Source: Anammoximicrobium sp032229885 (lineage in GTDB: Bacteria; Planctomycetota; Planctomycetia; Pirellulales; Pirellulaceae). Taken from it: 12,209 nt of DNA. The stretch covers positions 1 through 12,209 of the forward strand of contig JAVYAJ010000444.1 of NCBI GenBank assembly GCA_032229885.1, read 5' to 3'. Shown here piece after piece: positions 1 to 5,846 of this stretch. The notes beneath the pieces were generated by a model. The model ran no database searches and was not told the origin of the DNA. It saw nothing but the letters and a program-made list of their open reading frames with translations. The position numbers were made by a program, and so were the translations under genes. The number at the start of each line of letters is the position of its first letter. Within the stretch, counting starts at the first letter, position 1.

Positions 1-11
1 CGCGCGGCGTC

Positions 12-35
12 AGCCCTGGGGCGTTGCCCCAGGCT
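12..35. repeat. GC-rich hairpin, REP-like palindrome
   Basis: CCTGGGGC at 15-22 and GCCCCAGG at 26-33 form a perfect 8-bp stem around a GTT loop. A further AG/CT pairing outside it (12-13 with 34-35) is separated by one bulged C. A second short stem, GGCC-TTC-GGCC, follows at 48-58. Tight palindromes with this CCTGGGG/CCCCAGG core resemble intergenic repeats I associate with planctomycete genomes; that link is from memory. The same core, GGGGCAACGCC-CAG on the opposite strand, recurs weakly at 8340-8352. It could instead be the terminator of an upstream gene. Confidence 0.45.
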
Positions 36-76
36 ACGGTGATCGGAGGCCTTCGGCCAAACAGATTCTTGGGTTG

Positions 77-213
77 CGGGCACTGGCCCGTCTTAGGGCA
101 GACCGTGTCTTTCACGGCTTGTCTGGCGCGGACCTTTCTCCTTCCGTGACGCACGGTACAATCAGGCAGACGCGTGGTAGATCGCGAGACGACCTTTCCC
201 GGCGTTGGGGAAA
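77..213. other. Cluster of four small hairpins
   Basis: Reading left to right: CGGGC (77-81) pairs with GCCCG (86-90) around ACTG. CCGTG (103-107) pairs with CACGG (113-117), and the flanking CAGA (99-102) can pair with TCTG (122-125) across a 4-base bulge. A second CCGTG (144-148) pairs with CACGG (152-156) around ACG. TTTCCC (195-200) pairs with GGGAAA (208-213), flanked on both sides by the direct repeat CGACC (190-194 and 214-218). Two stems share the same arms. Whether they act in RNA as a leader, in DNA as binding sites, or not at all cannot be told from the sequence. Confidence 0.35.
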
Positions 214-358
214 CGACCGGTCACGGTCAGCCATGCTTGCGCGCGTTTACCCAGGCGAGCCAGAGTCTGCTCGCCGCACGGACGAGCGCTGAGGGGGCGC
301 CGCCAAGGCAGCGCTGGGTGCTGGGCTGGCCGCCGGAGCTTAGGGAGGGGCAGAATCA

Positions 359-2446
359 ATGCCGACAGAACTGAACGGAAGCTTGATTCTCGACGGGTTG
401 AACACGGCTCAGCAGCAGGCCGTCCGGTGCGGCGACGGCCCTTTGCTGATCGTGGCCGGCGCGGGCACGGGCAAGACGAAGACCCTGGTGCATCGGGTCG
501 CGCATCTGATCCATCGCGGCGTGGCGCCCGGGCGGATCTTGTTGCTTACGTTCACGCGCCGCGCGGCTGCCGAGATGCTTCGACGCGTCGCCGCGCTGCT
601 GCGTGAATTGCACGTCCGAGATGGGCGCGCCGGCGACGCTCCAGCCGGCGACGCGTTGGCCCGATCCGTGTGGGGCGGGACGTTCCATGCCGTCGCTGCG
701 CGGCTGTTGCGCGCCGATGCCGCCATGGCCGGATTGGACCCAACGTTCACGATCCTCGACCGCAGCGACAGCGAAGACTTGTTGGATGTCGCCCGGACCG
801 AACTGGGGCTGTCGAAGACCGACCGTCGTTTTCCGCGCAAGGGAACCTGCCTGGCGATCTACAGCCACTGCGTCAACGCGCGCCAGCCGCTGGACGACGT
901 GCTGGCTCGCCATTTCCCGTGGTGTCGCGAGCAGGCCAACGACCTGAAACGATTGTTTTCCGCGTACGCCGAGCGCAAGGAACGAGGCGGCATCCTGGAC
1001 TATGACGACCTGTTGCTGTTCTGGTGCAGTCTGGTGGCCGACGAGCAGGCCGGCGCGGCGATCCGCGGTCGGTTCGACCATGTGCTGGTCGACGAGTATC
1101 AGGACACGAACCGCGTGCAGGCCGAGATCCTGGCTCACCTACGGCCCGATGGCCGCGGGCTGACGGCGGTCGGCGACGACGCCCAGGCGATCTACGCCTT
1201 TCGCGCGGCGACGGTCCGCAACATCCGCGAGTTTCCCAACTCGTTTCCGGACACGACGATCGTCAAGCTCGAACAGAACTATCGCAGCACGCAACCCATC
1301 CTGACGGCGACGAATCGCGTGATCGAGCAGGCGACGCAGCGGTTTCGCAAAGAGCTGTGGACAACTCGCGAAGGCGGCGAGTTGCCGCGGTTGGTGACAT
1401 GTCGGGATGAAAGCGACCAGGCCGCGCACCTGGTTGGCGAGATCCTGCGGCGGCGGGAAGAAGGCATCGCCCTGCGACGACAAGCGGTGCTGTACCGAAC
1501 CTCGCATCACAGCGTGCTGTTAGAGGGCGAATTGACGCGGCGCAACGTCCCCTACGTCAAGTTCGGCGGGCTGAAGTTTTTAGAGGCGGCCCACATCAAG
1601 GATTTGATGTCGCTGTTGCGATTGGTCGAAAATCCGCGCGATGTGGTCGCCGGCAGCCGGCTGTTGCAACTGCTGCCGGGAATCGGCCCCAAACGCGCGC
1701 GGCGGCTGGTCGAGCAGCTCGCCGCGGCGCAGGGCGATTGGCGCGTGTGGGAGTCGTCGGCGATCGCCACGCCGGCCGGTCCCGCATGGCATCGGCTGTT
1801 GGAGGTGATTCGGCAGCTCGACCGACGGCCGCCGCCGGATCTCGCGGCGCAGGTTTCGGCGGCGCGCCGGTTTTACGAACCGATTCTGCACGAACGTTAT
1901 GACAATCCGCTGCCGCGGCTCCGCGACCTGGAACAGATCGAACAGCTCGCGACGCGGTTTGTCGATCGCCAGGCGCTGTTGATGCAACTAGCCTTGGATC
2001 CGCCGGAAAGCACCGAGGATTTCGCGGGCGCGCCGTTGCTGGACGAGGACTATTTGATCCTGAGCACGATCCACTCGGCCAAGGGCCTCGAGTGGGACGC
2101 CGTGTTCGTGATCCATGCGGCGGATGGCAACATCCCGTCGGATATGGCCACGGGTGACGACGAGCAGATCGACGAGGAGTTGCGTCTGTTCTACGTCGCG
2201 CTGACCCGAGCCAAACGCCATTTGTACGTGTATTATCCGCAGCGGTATTATCACGCCGAGCGCGGCGCATTCACGGATCGGTACAACTTCGCCCAATTGA
2301 CACGATTCCTCCCTCCGGCGGTGCGGTCTTGTTTCGAACCGTGTCTGGCCACGCCTCGCGAGGCGGCCGATCGACCGACCGCCGCGGCCGGATCCGGTCT
2401 GACCAGCTATCAGATCCGCAGCCAAGTACAAGCGTTGTGGTCGTGA
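359..2446 (+). CDS. UvrD/PcrA/Rep-type superfamily 1A DNA helicase
   Basis: ATP-dependent 3'-5' DNA helicase of superfamily 1A, 695 aa, expected in the cytoplasm in repair, restart or removal of protein roadblocks. The motif set is complete: Q-motif LNTAQQQAV (14-22), Walker A AGAGTGKT (33-40, K39), motif Ia LLLTFTRRAAAEM (about 61-73), a GTFHAVAARLLR motif Ib, Walker B DEYQD (245-249), motif III VGDDAQAIYAFR (271-282), motif IV LEQNYRS (304-310), motif V STIHSAKGLEWD (569-580) and motif VI EELRLFYVALTRAK (606-619). The length fits Rep/PcrA. The tail after motif VI is only about 75 residues, ending in LTSYQIRSQVQALWS, shorter than typical UvrD. The ATG is preceded by AGGGAGGGG at 342-350 with 8-base spacing. 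LOG starts 93 bp downstream. Motifs alone cannot separate UvrD, PcrA and Rep, so no symbol is given. Confidence 0.95.
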   Translation: MPTELNGSLILDGLNTAQQQAVRCGDGPLLIVAGAGTGKTKTLVHRVAHLIHRGVAPGRILLLTFTRRAAAEMLRRVAALLRELHVRDGRAGDAPAGDALARSVWGGTFHAVAARLLRADAAMAGLDPTFTILDRSDSEDLLDVARTELGLSKTDRRFPRKGTCLAIYSHCVNARQPLDDVLARHFPWCREQANDLKRLFSAYAERKERGGILDYDDLLLFWCSLVADEQAGAAIRGRFDHVLVDEYQDTNRVQAEILAHLRPDGRGLTAVGDDAQAIYAFRAATVRNIREFPNSFPDTTIVKLEQNYRSTQPILTATNRVIEQATQRFRKELWTTREGGELPRLVTCRDESDQAAHLVGEILRRREEGIALRRQAVLYRTSHHSVLLEGELTRRNVPYVKFGGLKFLEAAHIKDLMSLLRLVENPRDVVAGSRLLQLLPGIGPKRARRLVEQLAAAQGDWRVWESSAIATPAGPAWHRLLEVIRQLDRRPPPDLAAQVSAARRFYEPILHERYDNPLPRLRDLEQIEQLATRFVDRQALLMQLALDPPESTEDFAGAPLLDEDYLILSTIHSAKGLEWDAVFVIHAADGNIPSDMATGDDEQIDEELRLFYVALTRAKRHLYVYYPQRYYHAERGAFTDRYNFAQLTRFLPPAVRSCFEPCLATPREAADRPTAAAGSGLTSYQIRSQVQALWS

Positions 2447-2539
2447 AGCTTCGGCGCTCAGAAGAAGGGACTATTTGTCGAAATCCGACGCCACCATCGA
2501 ACCAAAGCGGCCGGGCCGTCTTGAAGGAACACTGCAATC

Positions 2540-3577
2540 ATGATGAACCCCAGCGGTCGCCAGACCATTCCGGAAGATCCTCTGGACATTTCCGACTCGC
2601 GACGAGACAGTCTGGACCGGCCGAACGACGATCTGATCCAGACGATCAAAGAGTACGCCGACAAGCTCGCCGCCGACCGCGCGACGCGGGGCGATCTGAA
2701 GATCATCAGCCGTGCGCTTCGCGAGCTGCGATACGCGTTCAAAGTCTTCAACGTCTATCGGGATCGCCGCAAAGTCACCATCTTCGGATCGGCCCGCACG
2801 GCGCCTGCCGCGCCCGCGTTTCGCCAGGCCGAACAACTGGGCCGCGCGATGGCGGAACAGGACTGGATGGTCGTGACCGGCGCGTCGCATGGCATCATGG
2901 AAGCCGGCCATCAAGGCGCTGGCCGTGCCCACTCGATGGGCCTCAACATCCTGCTGCCGTTTGAACAGGAGTCTAACCCGATCATCGCCGGCGACCCCAA
3001 GCTGGTCTACATGAAGTATTTCTTCACCCGCAAGCTAATGCTGGTCAAGGAATGCGACGCCGTTGTATGCCTGCCGGGCGGCCTGGGCACGCTGGACGAA
3101 GCGCTCGAGGTGCTGACGCTGCTGCAAACCGGCAAACGCGATCTGATCCCGGTGGTGCTGCTGGACGAACCGGGCGGCGACTATTGGCAGGCATTTCAGG
3201 CATTTGTCGAAGGCCAGTTGCTGCGGCGGGGCATGATCGCTGTGCAGGACCTGAATCTGTACCGAATCACTGACGATTTCCAAGCGGCAGTGGCCGAAGT
3301 TCTGGGCTTCTTTCGTGTCTATCACAGCATGCGTTACGTCAAGAACCAGCTCGTGTTCCGCTTGCTCCGGCCGTTGTCCGAGCCGTTGCTGGCCCAGATC
3401 AACGAGCGGTTTGCGGATATTTTGGACGAGGGACGGTTCGAGCAGACCGGCGCTTTTCCCGAAGAGTCTGACGAACGCCGTCTGGCGGATCTGCCGCGTT
3501 TGGCGTTTGTGTTCAATCGTCACGACCACGGCCGCCTGCGTCAACTGATCGACCTGTTGAACGCGCGTGTCGAATGA
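2540..3577 (+). CDS. LOG-family (TIGR00730-like) Rossmann-fold protein, long form
   Basis: 345-aa member of the LOG (LONELY GUY / lysine decarboxylase-like) family, whose characterised members cleave nucleoside 5'-monophosphates to base plus ribose 5-phosphate. The Rossmann start is KVTIFGSAR (78-86). The signature PGGLGTLDE lies at 179-187, including catalytic-type E187. YFFTRK supplies the usual arginine (R164). The first glycine motif is a variant, GASHGIM (114-120), in place of the common GGRxGLMG. About 75 residues precede the core and about 85 follow the usual LOG end (…RVYHSMRYVKNQLVFRLL…), so the protein is nearly twice the size of cytokinin-activating LOGs; the function of this long class is not settled. 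AAGGA at 2524-2528 lies 11 bases before the first ATG, favouring it over the ATG at 2543. It sits between the helicase and folD, 67 bp before the latter. Confidence 0.88.
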   Translation: MMNPSGRQTIPEDPLDISDSRRDSLDRPNDDLIQTIKEYADKLAADRATRGDLKIISRALRELRYAFKVFNVYRDRRKVTIFGSARTAPAAPAFRQAEQLGRAMAEQDWMVVTGASHGIMEAGHQGAGRAHSMGLNILLPFEQESNPIIAGDPKLVYMKYFFTRKLMLVKECDAVVCLPGGLGTLDEALEVLTLLQTGKRDLIPVVLLDEPGGDYWQAFQAFVEGQLLRRGMIAVQDLNLYRITDDFQAAVAEVLGFFRVYHSMRYVKNQLVFRLLRPLSEPLLAQINERFADILDEGRFEQTGAFPEESDERRLADLPRLAFVFNRHDHGRLRQLIDLLNARVE

Positions 3578-3633
3578 AATGGCGTCCGATATCGCTGTGC
3601 CCTGTGCCGCGCGAAATAGGGTGATCCCGAAAA

Positions 3634-3640
3634 AAGGAGA
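3634..3640 (+). promoter_or_regulatory. Shine-Dalgarno site setting the folD start
   Basis: AAGGAGA ends 4 bases before the ATG at 3645. An in-frame upstream ATG at 3567 would overlap the LOG gene and add 26 residues without folD homology, so this strong site decides in favour of 3645. Confidence 0.85.
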
Positions 3641-3644
3641 ACAA

Positions 3645-4532
3645 ATGACTGCAATCATTCTGAACGGCAAGCAGATCGCCGAAGAGATTCGCCACGAGTT
3701 GGCCGGCGACGTCGCGGCGTTCATCGGTCGCTGTGGGGTTCAGCCCGGCCTGGCCGCGATTCTGGTCGGCGACGTCACGGCGAGCCAGGTCTACGTGCGA
3801 AACAAGGAGAAGGCAGCGCGCCAAGTCGGCTTGAACAGCCAGGTGCATCGGCTGGACAGCCGGACCAGCGAACGCGACTTGCTCGACCTGATCGCGCAGC
3901 TTAATCGCGACCGGACGGTTCACGGGATCCTGGTCCAGTTGCCGTTGCCCGACCACATCCGGCCAGCGCGCGTGCTGGACGCAATCGCTCCCGAGAAGGA
4001 CGTGGATGCGTTCCATCCGGAAAACGTGGGACTGATCGCCCAGGGAAGGCCGCGCTACCTGCCCTGTACGCCGCACGGCATTTCCCAACTGCTGCATCGA
4101 TCGGGAATTCCGACCCGCGGCAAGCGGGCGGTGATCGTCGGCCGCAGCGACATCGTCGGCAAACCGATGGCCCTGATGCTGATGAATCGCGACTCGCCGG
4201 TTGGCCCGGAATGTGCCAATGCCACCGTCACCGTCTGCCACACACAGACCGCGGATCTGGTCGATGTTGCGCGCAGCGCCGACCTGCTGGTCGCGGCGAT
4301 CGGGCGCCCCAAGTTCGTGACCGCAGACATGGTGAAACCGGGCGCCGTTGTCGTCGACGTGGGCATCAACCGCACGGAATCCGGCTTGGTGGGAGATGTT
4401 GATTTCGAGGCGGTCAAACAGGTCGCCGGGTATCTGACGCCTGTTCCCGGCGGGGTCGGGCCGCTGACGGTGACCATGCTGCTGGTCAATACGCTGGCGG
4501 CCGCCAAGCGACAGGTCGATTGCGCCGCGTGA
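3645..4532 (+). CDS. folD: Bifunctional methylenetetrahydrofolate dehydrogenase/cyclohydrolase FolD
   Basis: 295 aa, the usual FolD length. It interconverts 5,10-methylene-THF, 5,10-methenyl-THF and 10-formyl-THF with NADP+, feeding purine and formyl-methionyl-tRNA synthesis in the cytoplasm. Visible landmarks: the catalytic pair Y50 and K54 in YVRNKEKAA, GILVQLPLP, DVDAFHPENVG (Ala where Gly is usual in DVDGFHP), PCTPHGI, the dinucleotide-binding VIVGRSDIVGKPMALML, TVTVCH and the C-terminal PVPGGVGPLTVTMLLVNT. Between the cofactor-binding helix and TVTVCH there is an extra segment, NRDSPVGPECAN, roughly ten residues longer than in E. coli FolD. It is the last gene of the + strand run and converges on the sigma-factor gene 150 bp away. 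Confidence 0.97.
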   Translation: MTAIILNGKQIAEEIRHELAGDVAAFIGRCGVQPGLAAILVGDVTASQVYVRNKEKAARQVGLNSQVHRLDSRTSERDLLDLIAQLNRDRTVHGILVQLPLPDHIRPARVLDAIAPEKDVDAFHPENVGLIAQGRPRYLPCTPHGISQLLHRSGIPTRGKRAVIVGRSDIVGKPMALMLMNRDSPVGPECANATVTVCHTQTADLVDVARSADLLVAAIGRPKFVTADMVKPGAVVVDVGINRTESGLVGDVDFEAVKQVAGYLTPVPGGVGPLTVTMLLVNTLAAAKRQVDCAA

Positions 4533-4534
4533 CT

Positions 4535-4607
4535 CGCCCGACTGGGCGGACGCGCGTCGGTCGAACGAGGCCGACGCGACGATGGCGGGCCACGCTCTGT
4601 CGTGGCC
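4535..4607. terminator. Stem-loops in the convergent spacer, possible bidirectional terminator
   Basis: Three perfect stems fall directly after the folD stop: CGCCC/GGGCG (4535-4548, loop GACT), CGCGTCGG/CCGACGCG (4553-4578, 10-base loop) and GGCCACG/CGTGGCC (4588-4607, loop CTCTGT). All are compatible with 3'-end formation for folD and for the oppositely oriented sigma gene. None is followed by a T-run on either strand, so they are not canonical intrinsic terminators. Placement between convergent genes is the main argument. Confidence 0.4.
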
Positions 4608-4646
4608 GGAACCGGACGGACTCCAGCATTCGGACGGACGCGACGG

Positions 4647-4670
4647 CGCGCGTCCCTCCAGGACGGCGCG
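4647..4670. terminator. Stem-loop just past the sigma-factor stop
   Basis: CGCG+CGTCC (4647-4655) pairs with GGACG+CGCG (4661-4670, one bulged G at 4666) around the loop CTCCA, a 9-bp stem starting 13 bases beyond the sigma stop on the minus strand. No T-tract follows, so it is a weak terminator candidate. It overlaps the possible repeat at 4658-4696. Confidence 0.35.
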
Positions 4671-4696
4671 AACGCGTCGCGCTCAGGTCGGCGACT
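4658..4696 (+). repeat. Possible dispersed-repeat copy A
   Basis: This 39-bp segment matches the reverse complement of 11873-11911 at 28 of 39 positions without gaps (my hand count), including shared blocks CCAGGA, AACGCG and GGTCGGCG. The last four sense codons and the stop of the sigma gene lie inside it. In one shadow frame both copies read QDG-N-RSGRR. GC-rich sequence raises the chance of coincidence, so this is a candidate only. Confidence 0.35.
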
Positions 4697-5261
4697 CGGC
4701 GAGCGCACGGCGCATTTTGTCACGGGCGCGGCTGAGTGTAGGGCCGATGCTGTTCTCTGGGACTCCGATCGCCGCGCTGATCTCGCGGTAGGTTTTGCCC
4801 TCTAAGTGGTACAAACGCACGATGTCGGCTTCGGTGTCCGTAAGACCGTTCAACAACCGTTCGACCTCTTCGCGATTGGTCAATCGCTGCTCGGGCGAGG
4901 TCGCTCCCGGGTCGGCCGCGTGCGAGTCGAGTCCGATGGTCGTTCGCGAGGCCGCGGAAGGACGCCGAAGCAGCTCGCGAACCATCACACGGCGGGCCAC
5001 CACTGCCAGATAGGTGGCCAGACTGCTCTCCATGCGAAACCGCCGCAGCAAGGCGAAATCATCGTGAACGACCGCCGCAAAGAACTCGGCGACGAGATCT
5101 TCTTCGTCTTGAGGGCCGAGCGTCGATCCGCGGGTGCGGCAGGTGTGCCTGGCGACGTGCAAAACCAATCCGAGAAAACGTTCGACGAACGCGTCCCAAG
5201 CTTGCGGATCGCGGCTCAGGCATCGCTGCAGTAGCTTTCGGTCTAATTCAACCAGTGCCAC
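4683..5261 (-). CDS. ECF-like sigma-70 family RNA polymerase sigma factor
   Basis: 192-aa two-domain sigma factor. Region 2 spans about residues 17-103, with EDLVAEFF at 54-61 and SSLATYLAVVARRVMVREL, the typical ECF core-binding and -10 recognition surface. Region 4 is LTDTEADIVRLYHLEGKTYREISAAIGVPENSIGPTLSRARDKM, with its helix-turn-helix at about 157-183. I start at the GTG at 5261 (VALVELDRKLL…), because AAGGTGG lies 6 bases upstream and planctomycete relatives I recall begin M/VALVELDRKLL. The ATG at 5312 would add 17 residues and has no Shine-Dalgarno. No anti-sigma gene is adjacent: the neighbours are convergent folD and, upstream, fusA. Its regulon cannot be inferred from the window. 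Confidence 0.9.
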   Translation of the reverse strand: MALVELDRKLLQRCLSRDPQAWDAFVERFLGLVLHVARHTCRTRGSTLGPQDEEDLVAEFFAAVVHDDFALLRRFRMESSLATYLAVVARRVMVRELLRRPSAASRTTIGLDSHAADPGATSPEQRLTNREEVERLLNGLTDTEADIVRLYHLEGKTYREISAAIGVPENSIGPTLSRARDKMRRALAESPT

Positions 5262-5267
5262 GGGACG

Positions 5268-5274
5268 CCACCTT
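5268..5274 (-). promoter_or_regulatory. Shine-Dalgarno site for the sigma-factor GTG start
   Basis: On the minus strand AAGGTGG ends 6 bases before GTG at 5261. It is the only ribosome-binding-like stretch near any in-frame start of this gene and decides the start choice. Confidence 0.65.
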
Positions 5275-5347
5275 CGCTGTAGTAACTTGCCCGCGAGACC
5301 ATCGATAAACAAGCGATAATCTGCGCCTCGAAGTCCGCTCTGTCTCG

Positions 5348-5376
5348 ATTCTACGCACGTTTTGCATTTGAAACAA
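5348..5376 (-). promoter_or_regulatory. Possible promoter of the sigma-factor gene
   Basis: On the minus strand TTGTTT (5371-5376) and TAGAAT (5348-5353) are separated by exactly 17 bases. The -10 matches five of six consensus positions, the -35 three of six. The surrounding 5310-5395 is the most AT-rich stretch of this intergenic region. Transcription would start near 5341, giving a leader of about 80 nt to the GTG start. Confidence 0.4.
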
Positions 5377-5846
5377 GCCTAAAGATGCCTTGCGCCGTTG
5401 AAGCGACGGTTCGGATCGCGTCCCGAAGCCTCGGCGTGGGCACGAGTTAGGCTCGTCGTTCGCCCGAGCGGTAAACGGTCAAACCTGACCGTCCTCAGCG
5501 GGAGGCGCGGTGGGAAGCGTCAGCGGGACACCGCGCTACGAGGGGATGGCGAGTGGACCGGAGCATGGTCAAACCAGAGGGGCGAGCGCGAGCGCAGGGC
5601 GCGCTGCGCCAACGGCCGAAATCCGAGGGCGCCCCCGCGATGCGCACGTTCACACACCAGTGGCATTGCTTCCGGGGGCGGCGATGTGTCGTGACAGGCG
5701 CCCCGGTTGCGCGGCTGCGCCACGGCCGGGGGCTTTGACGCAATGCGCGTTTGGCGTACACCCAGCAACCGCGCAGCTTCGGAGGCTTCGGTCTGTCTGC
5801 CGCACGCGGCAATCGATGTTCAACCGTCCGTCTTCACGCGCGTCGT
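5377..5846. other. Non-coding region between fusA and the sigma-factor gene
   Basis: No frame in this 470-base stretch looks coding: the open frames on both strands are short, overlapping, rich in Arg/Pro/Ala and without domains. It holds several perfect stems: ACGAG/CTCGT (5442-5456), ACGGTCA/TGACCGT around AACC (5475-5492), GCGCAG/CTGCGC (5592-5609) and the nested stem at 5701-5731. It is downstream of fusA and upstream of the sigma promoter. I see no tRNA, IS end or CRISPR unit. Confidence 0.5.
5701..5731 (-). terminator. Nested stem-loop downstream of fusA
   Basis: CCCCGG (5701-5706) pairs with CCGGGG (5726-5731), and inside it GCGC (5709-5712) pairs with GCGC (5717-5720) around GGCT. 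It lies about 115 nt past the fusA stop in the direction of transcription. There is no T-tract on the minus strand, so it is only a candidate 3'-end structure. Confidence 0.25.

Larger units (their letters stand above)
1..358. other. Non-coding left-edge region upstream of the helicase gene
   Basis: No reading frame here looks like a protein: the short open frames are arginine-, proline- and alanine-rich, overlap one another and have no recognisable domain. The stretch is dominated by small inverted repeats (12-35, 77-90, 99-125, 144-156, 195-213). A TACAAT hexamer at 157-162 matches five of six positions of a -10 box, but I find no credible -35 box 16-18 bases upstream, so I do not call a promoter. 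A purine-rich Shine-Dalgarno stretch at 342-350 belongs to the helicase gene. The left part may be the 3' end or terminator of a gene outside the window. Confidence 0.6.
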
